Part shown: piece after piece, positions 38,762 to 55,753 of the stretch | Numbering within the stretch: the first letter of the stretch is position 1 | How the letters are laid out: every line of letters begins with the position of its first letter | Notes under the pieces: generated by a model | Databases searched by the model: none | Seen by the model: the letters and a program-made list of their open reading frames with translations, nothing else | Told to the model about the DNA's origin: nothing | Assembly: GCA_963693365.1 (NCBI GenBank) | Contig: CAVNZM010000015.1 | Coordinates: 5,704,001-5,768,000, forward strand | DNA length: 64,000 nt | Reading direction: 5' to 3' | Source of the DNA: Amoebidium appalachense | Lineage: Eukaryota > Ichthyosporea | Position numbers and translations under genes: made by a program

Positions 38762-40446
38762 ATGCTTAGTGTTGCTTTGCTCTCCGCCCTGGTCGCACTT
38801 GGTGAGTGTCTGTTAGTGTTTTGATTACTTTCGGAAATTATAAGTCGTTGCCACAGAGATGTACGTAATTGATGTGACATGATGCACACATAAACAGTAG
38901 AAAAGCAGTTCATGGCTGAGAATTTTATTGAGCTGTGCTGAAGCGTGCACACACACAAAACAATCAGAAACCTCCTACCACGTGTATCGCCACACATGTG
39001 AGTGTTTTGCTTTATAAAAAAAACATAGCAATAAGAGAAGCACATACTTGGTCCCCTGCATGCTTGGGGTGGGGCAGGTGCCGTTGTTAGTTGTGGCGTA
39101 ATACGGCCCTTGCACACACAGCATCACTGGAGCACAAACACTGCACATGAACAGGGCTGACCTTTTGTGTAATCATCAGCAATAGTCGTGTACATGCCGC
39201 GTAGTAGCACAAAACCTCCTTTGCCTTGTCATACTCACCCATTACCGTGTGACATTTCGACAACCCCCCTCCCCCCCCCCTCCCTCCCCCCTTCCCCACT
39301 TCCCCTTCTCTCCTCCTACGACCCCTCCACATCCCAATAAATGTCCGAGCACCTTTCCAATCACGTAAAAACAGCCTGATCACTTCAACCTACAGACACA
39401 TGTACACACATGAAGTTCTTGCTCCTGCATGCACACGTTGGACTCCCATTTCCGGTCTATCTTTTGTATTTCCGCACCTCTCCCTTAAAGGTACTTATTC
39501 ATTTGGAACAGAGCTCACTCTAAGCCCCACTTACACCCACATTCCCTCTGCAGCTGCAGCCCGGCCCCACTCTATCGAGAACATCCAATCAGCAGGCGCC
39601 ACGGCCCAGGACGATGCCAGTGGCTCAGACAGTGGGCTTGTGGCCGACACGATGATTGGCTGGGCCCTTGGCGACCAGCCACCAATGGCATTTGGCGATC
39701 AGGCGGCGGCAGCAGGGCAGGAGTGGGTGCCTGTGCCTGTGAGGGTTAGGTGGCAGAATAGGGCATGGTGCGGTGCGGGAGATAGGTGCCACAAGCAGGA
39801 GATCCCAGCGGACGCAAAACTGGTCAATGTGGATCTGTTCGACACCCCGGCAGAGGAGATACAGGCACTCAGGCAAAAGTACATTGTCACGTGCTACTTC
39901 TCAGCCGGCACATACGAGGCATGGAGGCCCGATGCGAACAAGTTCACGCCCAGCATCAAGGGGCTCAAGATGAGTGACTGGGACGAGACCTGGTTGGACA
40001 TCAGAAAACTCAACGAGCTACGACCCATCATGCAGGCCAGAATGGACCTTGCAAAGATGAAGGGCTGCCACGGTGTGGAGCCAGACAATGTTGACTGCTG
40101 GCAAAACAAGTGTGTGCCTGGGGTGCCGGGGGGTGATAAGGGCATGTACCAGTCGCAGTTGGTGTTTAACCGGTGGCTGGCCGCATATGCACACAGCCTG
40201 GGCCTTAACATCGGCCTTAAGAACAACCTGGACCAGGTTAAGGACCTGGTGGGCGATTTTGATTGGGCCATGAACGAGAGTTGCCATATTTGGAACGAGT
40301 GCGCGCTGGTGACGCCTTTCATCACTGCGGGCAAGGCCGTACTGGCCACTGAGTACAAAGGGGTTAAGGGGCAGGTGTGCCAGAAGGCATCGGTGTTAAG
40401 GTTCTCCCAGAAGGTCGATAACAGGGGTATGTGGCTCGACTGCTGA
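38762..40446 (+). CDS. Secreted GH114 endo-alpha-1,4-galactosaminidase-like glycoside hydrolase
   Basis: Complete gene, two exons: 38762-38801 and 39554-40446; 310 residues. Exon 1 encodes only the signal peptide core (MLSVALLSALVAL); exon 2 holds the whole enzyme after an approx. 75-residue Ala/Asp-rich linker. GH114 landmarks: VNVDLFDTPAEEI, CYFSAGTYEAWRPD, WLDIR, the acidic block GVEPDNVDCW, NRWLAAYAHSLGL, IGLKNNLDQ, FDWAMNESCHIWNEC, then AVLATEYKG. The Asp/Glu in VEPDNVD and the Glu of the following NESC block are likely catalytic or substrate-binding residues (inference from family pattern). Six to eight cysteines fit an extracellular protein. In fungi the GH114 enzyme Ega3 cleaves galactosamine-rich galactosaminogalactan. 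An NAGNAG acceptor (CAG/CTGCAG) gives a 2-residue ambiguity. Stop TGA 40444-40446. Confidence 0.94.
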
Positions 40447-40948
40447 TGGGTTTAATACTGGGCTGCAATTGGTTAGTTAAAAAAGGGCTTTTCTTTTAAA
40501 ACAGATTCTCGTTTGGTTTGCGTTCTGATTAATGGGGATGGGTCCGGTGCTTCTTTGGCGCCGCACCCATGGTGCATAATTCACACCCACCCACATATGT
40601 ACTTAAAAACTGTAAATTTAGACTGTAAATAGCCTCCACATAAATTATTAGATCATGATGAGTAACCAATCAAAGTTGTAATCTGATGAGACTGTACATA
40701 GGCGGACATGTAAATAGCTGAACACAAAGAGCACGATTACCCAAGTGTTGGCTTTTACAAGCAAATGAAATTGTGTTGAACGATACTCTGCCAGTAGTGG
40801 TGTCTCTCTCTGGTCAAAATGTTTGCGTCTTTATTAGACATCGTCTGATAGCCACCCCCTCCCCCTCCCCCCTCCCCCTTTCCCTTCCCCCCCATCCCCC
40901 CCTCCCCCCCCCCCGCCCCAGTCTCCCTCCCTCCCCCCCTCCCCCCCT

Positions 40949-41085
<137 letters not shown>

Positions 41086-41504
41086 TTGCGTGTGTTTGTG
41101 TACCTGTACTCCCAAGTCTGTGCATGTGTCTGCAACATACATCTCAACAGGCACCCCCTCTCCCCGCTCTTGATTGTGCACACAAATCAACACCCGCACT
41201 TGCTCCATGGTGCCACATCAAACCACCGTTAATGCACTGTGCAATCACTTGTGGCCGAAACAACTCGCCTTTATGCCTTGGGAGGTGTCCTTGCTGCTCA
41301 TTGCTGCTCACTGAGATTTTTTCTACTTCCTTTTTTCATATTCTTTCTAATTTCTTTCGTTTTTTCCTCGGAGTCTCTTTATCTTTCCGGTTTCTATTTT
41401 TTTTAAATCTTTCTTTATTTGAATTACTAAAGTTATCGCAGCAATTTTTTTTGTGTGCGGTTCTTTGTGTATGTGTGTGTGAATGGGTGGGTGGGTAGGT
41501 GGGT

Positions 41505-41556
41505 GGGTGGTGGTGGTGGTGGTGGTGGTGGTGGTGGTGGTGGTGGTGGTGGTGGT

Positions 41557-41611
<55 letters not shown>
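41505..41611 (+). repeat. (TGG)n followed by a long G-run
   Basis: About 16 TGG units (41508-41556) pass into an uninterrupted G-run of about 55 nt. The same composite occurs at 43493-43590. Confidence 0.95.
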
Positions 41612-41612
<1 letters not shown>

Positions 41613-42081
41613 GCTCGAGGTCCTTCTTTTACTTGGCTAGGGTAATTGTTTTTCGGGGGTTTTTTTTTTTTTTTTTTTTTTGGGAGGCAAGGGGGTGGGG
41701 GGGGGGTTGTTCGTTTAGTGAATTCCGTTCTCTGTCTTTCTTTTCTTTTCCTTTCTCTCTCTCTCTCTCCCCCCCCCCCCCCCCCCCCCCCCTTCTGCCA
41801 CTTCTCTGAGGAGTCTTTTTCTGCCTTTCTTTCTTTCTTTTCTTTCTTTTGGGAGAGGGAGGTAGGGAGTGAGGGGGTTGGAGGGGTGGGGAGGGGGTGA
41901 TGGGGAGGGGGGGGGGGGGGGGGTCACGTGGGAGCAGCCAAGGGCTGAAAGGGAACTGCATAGAGTAGCACCAGCAGTTGGTTGTGTAGTTTTTTTCCTT
42001 TCTTTTTCTTTTACATCTTTTTCTTTCTTTTTTTTTATTTTTCATTTTCAATTTTTTTTTTTTTTTTTTGCCGGGGAGGAA

Positions 42082-42113
<32 letters not shown>

Positions 42114-42324
42114 GCACAGTGTGGGTGGCACACATCTGCCTTCTACCTTACTAGACAATGCCCCCATAACCAGCAGGTGGGCTGTGCTTCACAATAATCG
42201 GTCAGATGAAAGGGGGGGGGGGGGGAACGCTGCCCAAAAGCACGATTGCAGCCACAGGCACATAAGGCAGTGACTTTGTGTGGAAGATGTATCATCAGGT
42301 TTGCTGGTCCTTATACAGGGAAGG

Positions 42325-42475
42325 GTTAAATATATGTGCTGCACCGTATATGGGCTATATGTGCTGCACCGTATAAGGGTTAAATATGTGTTGCACCGTA
42401 TATGGGCTATATGTGCTGCACCGTACATGGGTTATATGTGCTGCACCGTATATCATGTCATATGTGCTGCATGAG
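42325..42475 (+). repeat. Short tandem repeat, unit about 25-28 bp
   Basis: Five imperfect copies of ATATGTGCTGCACCGTATA with a GGGCT or GGGTTA spacer. There are no CRISPR-like unique spacers. Confidence 0.8.
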
Positions 42476-43306
42476 GCCGGGGGAAACACGTGGAAGTAAA
42501 AAAAGAGTGGCCACGATTAATTGGCTGCCAGGTGGGTGTTGTGCCATATTTGAAAGGTGGGGTGTTCTGATTGGCTGTATTTTCTGGAGAGCTCCCCCCT
42601 CCCCCCCCCCCCCCCCTCCCGCCCACGCCTCGTGCGCACGTGTGTCCACTTGCCTCCTCCTCGGTTCCCCCCCTCACCTACAACCTCGCAGAAAGTACCG
42701 ACACAAGCACCTTGCGAAACTTCTCGATTAGGCGCACAAGAATAAAACAAACAAACCAACCAACCAGCATATGTACATGTCAACTAAGCACCCAGTAATA
42801 CAAGCACCTTCATCACACTGTGCAAAAATCAAAGATACCGGCCGGTGCTCCGCAGATAGTTTCTTGCATCAACAGCACATGTAATCATTATGTCCCTTCG
42901 GGGATAACACTGAATATTGTGCTTTATTGGTGACTTCGTAGCCAGTTTAGGAATCCCACGTGCACATATCTGAACCCCCCCCCCCCCCCCGACCCATTTC
43001 TCTCCCCCCCCCCCCCCCCCCCTCCCTCCCTCCCACCCTCCGCCCCTTCCCCCACCGGCCTTTCCCCTCCTTTACCCCCCTCCAGACCACGTGTGATAGG
43101 CCACAAGAGCAGTAATCCGATATCATATGGTATTTAACCATAATAAATTGTGCTATATTATATTAAAGTATCATAAATTCAATGACAATTAAATGGTACC
43201 ACGTGGAGTTCAAGAATACATAGGGTGGGTCAGTAAACTATGAGCCCACCAAAAAGCACCATAAAAATTGTTAATTCCAAATTTGGAGGGGAGAGAGAGA
43301 CAAGGG

Positions 43307-43337
<31 letters not shown>

Positions 43338-43381
43338 GAGGCTGGGGAACACAAAGCTGAGCCGATCTCCCCTTTTGGTTC

Positions 43382-43412
<31 letters not shown>

Positions 43413-43492
43413 AAAAAACAAAAAACAAAAAAACAAAAAACAAAAAAACACCGGCACACAAAAGTACACCCCTGGGGTGGCGGGTGGTTGTA

Positions 43493-43535
43493 TGGTGGTG
43501 GTGGTGGTGGTGGTGGTGGTGGTGGTGGTGGTGGT

Positions 43536-43590
<55 letters not shown>
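43493..43590 (+). repeat. (TGG)n followed by a long G-run, second copy
   Basis: About 14 TGG units pass into a G-run of about 56 nt. The flanks differ from 41505-41611, so this may be independent growth of the same composite. Confidence 0.95.
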
Positions 43591-44557
43591 CGAGGGGGGA
43601 AGGGGCGGGAGAGGCACTTGTCCAACAGAACAGTATCCCCCCCCCCCCCTCCCCGACGGCGGGGCCGGGATCCCTCTTAGGCCAATACCGACCAGCTTCT
43701 AACATTTGTTTTGATAACGGCGCTTCCGAAAATCATAGATGAAACAACGTCAGCATGTGCACCTTGTGCATGTGGGTCCTCCAGCTGCAGCCTCACCCCA
43801 ATGTCAAACCCAAAACTGCCCCTGCATAGCTATAGAGGTCTCTCCGGAAGCCTGATTTTCAGTTATTATAGAAGGACGAATAATATTATTTTCTTGCAGG
43901 GCCGTGCTTAATTAAACGGTAGTTAGTGTTCGTATAATGCGGCAGGAAAAAGGGGTCTCTGATCAACCTGAATCAACACGAAAAAACAGAATAGGTTGGG
44001 GGGTGTTGGGGACCGTTTGGGCGGGGAGAGGGCAAGGCCTCCTTGTCACTTTGTAGGAGGCCTTGGGATGGGGGGCCGGGGGGAGCAACATAAAACCTTA
44101 ACAGAACTCGAGAAAATTCCCAAAGAAATAAAGTCTTTAGGTTACCAATCAAATAGTGATAGTAGTTTTGTATATTAATTATTATAGGTGGTTGGTTGCG
44201 CGTCGGCGGGTGTAAAGGGCATCGCCCAGGCATTTGCGTGACATGTCATGCACTCGGCCGTTGGCGGCAGCTTGACTTGGCGCGAACTGAGAAAACTGCA
44301 GACAAGGTTGAAGGTGGTGAAAAAAGCGCAAAATAGCTCGACACGGGTGCATAGCAAGAAGGAGACATAGCAAATATCCTGCCAGCATTAGACGCCATAT
44401 TAGTGACCTGTTTGGGCGGTTGACAGTGTCCTTGCCGCCTGTTTCTGGGAGAAGCTTCGCAAAAACATTGAACCTTTTGTTTCGTGTCAGAACGCTGCGC
44501 CACAGTGAACACTATTCATACCGGGGAAAACCACAACAAAGTACGGTGAAACCTTCT

Positions 44558-44616
<59 letters not shown>

Positions 44617-45112
44617 TCCCGCCTCTCCCCCCTCCTCTCTCGTCCCCACACCCCCCCCCCCCCCTCTCCCCTCGCAGTCGTTCCTCCCTCTAACAACCTC
44701 TTACCGTTTTATCTTCCGTTAGCCACACTTAGCGTGCCACTACCGTAATTGCACTTCCGTCTGTAACCAGTTAGTTGCAGTTCTTCTGATGCAATCTTTT
44801 TTGCCTGCCGTTTGAGCTGTTTGGTTCTTGAACATGAGCTGTGATAAGTCGCAGAGTCTCTCTCGGCTAACCTTTTGTGGCTGCAGGCTGCTGACCCACG
44901 GGGCAGGCCGGAAACGCCAAAATGAAGTGGGTGCCTCCCAGTTTCCTTCACATCTCCACGATGCCTGCTCTATTGCAAGCACGGACATAAACACGGATAT
45001 GCACACAATGCATACCTCTCTTGCGCATGCGTGTACACCAAACACACACATACACATAGACCTACACCTTCGTAAACACGCATGCGCGGGCACACACACA
45101 CCCACACACACA

Positions 45113-45113
45113 C

Positions 45114-45183
<70 letters not shown>
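45113..45183 (+). repeat. (CA)n microsatellite upstream of the bHLH gene
   Basis: About 34 CA units in otherwise CA-rich DNA. Confidence 0.95.
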
Positions 45184-45186
<3 letters not shown>

Positions 45187-45596
45187 ACACACATGCACAC
45201 ATGTACCAGTACAGAAACCACCAGTAATATATCTGACTGATTTCACGCTCAAGCCATTATGGGCTTCCCACCCCCCCACCCAGTCTTCTTTCAGAGGTGT
45301 CCTTTCAGGACAGACCACTGTGTGGAGACCGCTTTACTTCCATGCAACCGGGCATGGTTGCTCTGTGTCGTGCATCTGTAAGCACATACGCATTTTTCGC
45401 TGCACTGCTTTAGTTTTTGCACACACATCTTCACCGTTTTGCTCACCTTGCTTGCATAAGCAACCCTGCTCGTCTTTGATCAAGACGGGTTGACCCTCCC
45501 AAGTTCAGTTGATGCTGCTGTCTGAGTTGGAGAGTCGTATATACGCGGGCTAAAGGGTCGAAACTCAGACGCAATTGATGACTTGGGCCCTCCCTG

Positions 45597-45725
45597 AGGA
45601 TGGGCTCTGCTTATGACGCGTACTGTGCGCATGCCTGATGTTGCATACTTGAATGTTTGCCTTTGCATGTGTCCTGCACCATGCTTCTCATCGTGTATGC
45701 GTACTTCGTACCGTGTTCCGCATTC

Positions 45726-45740
<15 letters not shown>
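45597..45740 (-). repeat. Short interspersed repeat, inverted and diverged copy
   Basis: On the minus strand: G-run, TTGAATGCGG, GGTACGAAGTACGC, then GCAGAGCCCATCCTCAGG. It shares both ends with 372-487 but has a different interior. Confidence 0.65.
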
Positions 45741-45764
<24 letters not shown>

Positions 45765-46017
45765 AACAAAAAAAAACAAAAAAAAACTTTCTCCTTTTAC
45801 CCTTTTACTTTCTACTTAGTTTCTCTTCCCAACTACCTTCCTGCTGCTACCCACATGCACACAGATACACACAGAAGTCACCACCAGAAGTTTTTTGAGG
45901 TTGCGATCAAGACCTGAGCTTTTCGCCACCCCTCCTCCCACCTCTTTACTCTCCCAATATATTCTGTTTCCGCACTCTAACGTGGTCAACCCCCCCCCCC
46001 CCCCTTTTCTTGAATAG

Positions 46018-50146
<4,129 letters not shown>

Positions 50147-50407
50147 GTGGGTGGAGAGATGCACTGCACGTGCACACACAGTATTACACTGCACACGCAT
50201 ATACCGTTTTCACACGGTGCAGGAAAGTTGCACAACCCAGAAGACTCTGCCTGCACTCACAGTTGTGGAATTTGCACTTTTTAGTAGTATGCGCAGCAAA
50301 TGGCCAAGTGCAACAACCACACACACACTACCTCAAGGTTGGGGTATGTCTGGGTTTTTTGCCCGACTGAGCTTGTGTGCGGGTACATTGTTTAGGTTTT
50401 CTACACA

Positions 50408-50441
<34 letters not shown>

Positions 50442-51169
50442 ACCCACCCACTCACCCACCCACCCACCCACAAAAAAAAAAAAAAAAAAAAAAAAGGGTG
50501 AAGAAAAAAAGAAAAGAAAACACGGCATGTGAGGGTTAGGGTTTACTAGCCCAGGCAGGCACATACACTTAGTGGTGGTATGGCACACTGACGTTATGTG
50601 CACCCACAGGCAAGGATCACCCACCTCGCCGCCAGGTCACCCTGCAGCCCCCTGTTGCTTCGACACATACAGCGTATCGAGGTGCCAATAAGTTAAAAAA
50701 GTAGGAATATACATCGTATGTCCCTGTGGCAGCTAATACATACATGAACGTAGACTGCATAGAGCCACACACACGATACGCACCACCTCACAAGTCTTCT
50801 GTATGCTCTATTGTGCTCACCAGTCGACGTTTCATCAGTTACGCCGTAGTTTGGCGCCTGCACATACTATGTAGTTGGGTCTCTTTTTTTTTCACCATGC
50901 ATGGCTGCTTTGCTCATGTTCAGATAAACACCACATTCCAGGGCAGGCCAGGCGATAGGGCACACCCAATATATTAGACGGTGGTTGGGTGCACTGGGTG
51001 GCACCCACACGTGTTCAGAAACACGCATGCCTCTTGATATGTACTTCCCAGTGCAATAAAGGAAGATACGAGTCCGACAGTCAAGTTCAAATGCACACTC
51101 TGGTTTTCCAGAGATGTTGCCCTGTCTTACACGTCATTAACGCATGATTATCATGACTGCACCGAGGGC

Positions 51170-51451
51170 TGCCAATTCCAGACTTCACTAAAATATGTTG
51201 CCCACCTGGCACTCAGTGCACGTGGAAATTTTTATTGCCTGCCCATGCATATCATCGGGTTTACCAAACAGTTCTGTAAAATAAGTAAAACAACAAGATA
51301 ATAATTATATTATAAAAAAATTGCAAGCAATTTAAAGAACATATTGCACTTGGTTTTCAGCTACATGTTTTTGGAGGACCACAAGTAAACTTGGTACAGT
51401 ACTTCGGCAATGGCAATCTCTCCCTAGGCTGATAACACAGTGTGGCAAGAA

Positions 51452-51515
<64 letters not shown>

Positions 51516-51770
51516 TAAATGAAAGGGAAAAGGGTCATAACATTTGGCAGATCCGGCAACTGCAGGATTGGGGGGGGGGGGGGGGGGGAAGCGTGAGGGG
51601 GGGGGGGGGGGGGGGGGGAGCGTGAGGCGGGGGGGCCAGGGGGAGGGGGGGGGGGGCGGTGGGGGGGGAGGGGAGAGGGAGGTAACAACCACACAACCCA
51701 ACATCAATAACTGTCTCGTTATGTTTTGGCGCCGGCGACAGCCGGCGCACAGACCTACTTGTAGATAATA
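51170..51770 (+). repeat. Interspersed repeat copy A with GC hairpin
   Basis: Left end GCCAATTCCAGACTTCACTA; right end a perfect 8-bp stem GCGCCGGC-GACA-GCCGGCGC at 51729-51748 followed by ACAGACCTACTTGTA. Inside is a 62-nt G-run (51452-51513) and further G-rich DNA directly before the hairpin. Confidence 0.7.
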
Positions 51771-52106
51771 ATGCGTTGTTTGCCGGACCTCAAATCCGGA
51801 ATTTGGAGGGGACCTAAGGCCATTATGTGAGGCATCAAAAACCATCGAAACGTTGCTAAGTTGTTTTTATGACATCAAATATATAGTTATTTTAGGCTTT
51901 TTCATTAGTATCTCTAGAATATCACTTGCAATATCACAGACCTACTTGTAGATAATAATGCGTTGTTTGCCGGCCCTCAAATCCGGAATTTGGAGGGGAC
52001 CTAAGGCCATTATGTGATAACGTTGTTAAGTTGTTTTTATGACATCAAAATCGCTAAATATTCTAGAGATACTAATGAAAAAGCCTAAAATAACTATATA
52101 TTTGAT
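51748..52106. repeat. AT-rich element with direct and inverted repeats
   Basis: An approx. 85-bp block starting CACAGACCTACTTGTAGATA and ending GGCCATTATGTGA occurs at 51748-51836 and 51935-52018. Each copy is followed by AAGTTGTTTTTATGACATCAAA. A perfect or near-perfect 49-bp inverted repeat pairs 51874-51922 with 52058-52106 (arm includes TTTTAGGCTTTTTCATTAG). The structure suggests a nested or duplicated foldback transposon. Confidence 0.8.
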
Positions 52107-52476
52107 AATGAGAAAATTGAAATATAGTGCCCTAAAGTTGGGCCCGAGAGGATGTACGTACTCGGGGCTTTGAAATAAAAAGAAAAAAACCAGCGGTTGT
52201 GGAGTCTACTGTGAACACACTGGGCTGAATGACGGCAGAGATCAGGTGATTCCCGTATCAAAACGGTTTTTGTTTCTAACCCAGAATGGAACGCACTTTT
52301 TTTTAGAGAAATTCGGCGACATTTTTTTTACAAAGTACTATATCTTTGGTACAACGACATTTTGAAACTTTTAATGTAATAGAACTAGTACCAATCCAAT
52401 CACAAAAACCTCAAAGGTCTGCTAACACCGGTTTAGGGGGACACGGGGATGAGGACGGTAAATTCTATAATATTAT

Positions 52477-52549
<73 letters not shown>

Positions 52550-53157
52550 GGCCGTGGCACACACACACACACACACACACAAACACATGTACATTTAAAT
52601 GTTTTAATAGCTATAGGCAGACAGTTGAAAAAAAAATAGAGTAAAAAACACAACTAAGTCAACTCAGTAATGTGAATATGACATTTAGGGCGAGCGTACT
52701 AGAAGGGTTTGTGGCTGATAATGATTATTTTTTTACACTAGAGCTAGGGTGATTGTCATTTGTAAATTTTTTTATTTGGTTTTTTTCCACATGTACACAC
52801 AAAGTAATAATCGAATAGAATACAAAAACAACTAAGAAGACAAAAACGCATATACAACCTTCACTTGGCCCACACACACACATTCAATCACACACACACA
52901 CGCATGCACACACACACACACACACACACATAGACGTTGAACGTATGAAAAACATAAAAAAACAATTTTGGGGGGCAGGGAATCATTGGGAAGAGCCTGG
53001 CCGGGGGAGGGGGGGGGGGGGGGAGGGGGGGGGGGGGGGGGGGATGCTTTGAAGTAAACTGAGAATAGTATAATTGCAGTACTGACTTGTCAGCATGGTA
53101 TATTGACAGACACCGTAGAATGATGATTTTATGTTCGGGAACATTTCGGGGGGGGGG

Positions 53158-53505
53158 TGCCAATTCCAGACTTCACTGAAATATGTGGGTTGTACTATTA
53201 CTAGTAGTTGTTGTCACTGTGCGCACATGCGAACTGTTGGTCGTTTGTGTTTTCTTTTTTCTTGCGTGGCTGTCAATGTATACGGTCGTTTCATTTTTCT
53301 TTATCGGGATTCGAACGAGTATGTAAAGAAGCAGGGGTAGGGGAGGGGGAAGGGCGAGGGAAAAGGGGGGAGGGGGGGGGACGGGAGGGAAGAGGGGGGA
53401 GGGGAAAGGGGGCGGAGGAGCAGAAGAGAGTGAGGGAGAGGGAGGGGGAGAGGGATGTTTTGGCGCCGGCGACAGCCGGCGCACAGACCTACTTGTATAT
53501 ATATA
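53158..53505 (+). repeat. Interspersed repeat copy B with GC hairpin
   Basis: Same two ends as the copy at 51170-51770: GCCAATTCCAGACTTCACT at the left, and the hairpin GCGCCGGC-GACA-GCCGGCGC at 53463-53482 followed by ACAGACCTACTTGTA. The interior is shorter and again purine-rich just before the hairpin. Confidence 0.7.
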
Positions 53506-53914
53506 TGTAGGTGATGAGCCGATGTCTGGCCATGCGCCATGTGTGGGTTTGACTTACATACAACCGAAACACGTGCACTTGTACATGTACATGTACATGC
53601 ATATGTACCTTTACTAGTGGGCTGAGCCGCGCCAAAACCATGGCCAAGATCTTCGAATGATATTGAAAACCCCATAAGCTTGTTCCCCCCCAACCCGGTA
53701 CCACGTGCGCCACGACCACTGAGAGAGCGCCAACCCTTGCCCGAGCACGGGCTCGGGTTGGGGCCAGGAGGGGGGGGAGAGGGAAAAAGAGGAGAGGTCT
53801 AGGATGGGGAGGGAGGGATGGTGAAAGGGGATGGGGGGGGAGGGGGGCGGCGGGGGGGCGGGGTGGGAGGAGCGGGGGAGGAGGGGAGGGGGGAAGGGAT
53901 GTTGTTGTTGTAAG

Positions 53915-53964
<50 letters not shown>

Positions 53965-54153
53965 CTGAGCCAAAGTCATTCATAGTCTAAAACAGTGATC
54001 TGAGTTCGGAAAATGTAGAAAATCTAATTGAAAAGCAGCTGTTTACTGCCTTACGTGACGTCAGTAGCTGTAGACTATTTTTTTGCAGTCTGGATGACCG
54101 ATATCCAATCAGAACCCGTGCCCTGTAAAAGGACGATTACGTAATTGGATTGC

Positions 54154-54932
54154 ACACATGTCGTACCCCCCATTTCCGGGGGTTTTTTTTATCTCGTGAA
54201 TAATGCAATCGCTTGCATCCAACCCGATCGCATTTCGATCGAAGCGCCCCGACCCTTGCACCAGCCCCATATTCGCGCGACCCGGCATCCGATTTGGCTG
54301 CGGTGCCGCTGCGCCAGGCTACATTTTGCCAGACCCAAGTCTTCTTTTTTCCCGGCTTTTGCTGGATCATGTGGATATTTTATCGGCTACATGTAAGCAA
54401 TATTCTTGATGGAGCATAGGCAAAAAGTGTTATTTACAGCCGGAGGATAACGAATCCCTGTATGCGTGTCGCAACTCCGGCTTCTTGCAGAAGTCATATG
54501 CAAGTGTGTCGTCTAATCACGCTACAGCCAATGAAAATCGCGTTAAAGAGTCAGCCCCTGCTTCTGGGATTGATATACCGGAAGATTATGACCACGACGA
54601 GGCGTATGCACCTGGGCGTGTCTTCAAGAAAACAGCCTTGTCATCTGATTAAAGCAAAAATAAAGCCTTGCACATGTATTGCTTTTGCGTTATACATGCA
54701 CATGCAGATTTAGCGTTATGGTACAAACTGCTCTTTCTGTAATCGGGCCGGATCTGGCAAAATGTAGCCTTGCGCGGCCGCACTGCAGCAAAATCGGATG
54801 CCGGGTCGCGCGAATATGGGGCTGGTGCAAGGGTCGGGGCGCTTCGATCGAAATGCGATCGGGTTGGATGCAAGCGATTGCATTATTCACGAGATAAAAA
54901 AAACCCCCGGAAATGGGGGGTACGACATGTGT
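54154..54932. mobile_element. Large foldback element with approx. 190-bp terminal inverted repeats
   Basis: The left arm (54154-54345) reads ACACATGTCGTACCCCCCAT, then ATCTCGTGAATAATGCAATC, and ends near GGCTACATTTTGCCAGA. The right arm (about 54742-54932) is its reverse complement with few differences. The centre (54346-54741) carries no transposase. The GC-rich arms include GATCGCATTTCGATCGAAGC. No clear target-site duplication was seen. Confidence 0.85.
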
Positions 54933-54989
54933 TTGCGCGACCTCAGTGAGCCTCACTGAGCTTCAAAAACTGCAGCAGAGCAAAACGCG

Positions 54990-55021
<32 letters not shown>

Positions 55022-55753
55022 TAGATGGGGTGACAGGGCTATTGGCAGGTGTGTTGTTATTGCACTTACTCAAACAAAGGTGCTAGTGTGCGTAGGAGCA
55101 GGTGCTGTCGTTTGATGTGGGGCAGAGAGACGAAGGCAAATGAGGGGGCGGGCAGGAAAACAGCGTGGTGATAGGTGGACAATTCAGTGACGTTTTGTGT
55201 TAATAATTACCTGCACTCCTCTTTTTGTTTTTGGTTTGCCTGCCCAGGGCAAGGGCTTGTATTTGATACCTTTTTTTTTGTAAAAATAAGGTTGGCCATT
55301 CAACTGTGCACATTCTCCTCTGTTGCAACTACGTATACGTGATAATCGGGTGCTTGTTGTGCTACTTGGTTGACTGGAATTTAGCCAAGGGGCTGTTTCT
55401 AGACCAATCAGTGCCTAAAAAAGAAAATTGGACTATCCGTGTTTACTTTAGAGTGCCTTTCCGTGGCTGTGTCTTGTTATTATTTTTATTATTTTTGTGG
55501 TTTCTTAATGATTACGTCGAACTAGGCCTATCACGCATGAGCGTGGATCTGTGCTGGGTATGAGCCAGCACAGCCAAAAGTTTGAAGGCTTGCTTTGGAC
55601 ATGCATTCACATTCACAAAGGCTAACAGGCACATACCCACACACAAACACACACGCTGAAGCAAAAACAGAAGATAGAAAAAAACAAAGAAAGAAAAGAA
55701 AAAGAAAAAATGAGAGTCTCTTACACACTGACAAACACAAGCCAAGCTCAATG

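Noticed and set aside
38762-40446. Bacterial contamination as the source of the GH114 gene
   Set aside because: It has a phase-1 GT-AG intron, a TATA/CCAAT promoter and lies on the same contig between intron-rich eukaryotic genes.
43711-43911. Plus-strand 66-codon frame
   Set aside because: Starts at a non-ATG codon and ends in low-similarity sequence; no splice partner.
44182-44400. Minus-strand 60-88 codon frames starting with hydrophobic residues
   Set aside because: Three overlapping frames are open at once, none with clear similarity; probably promoter-region sequence.
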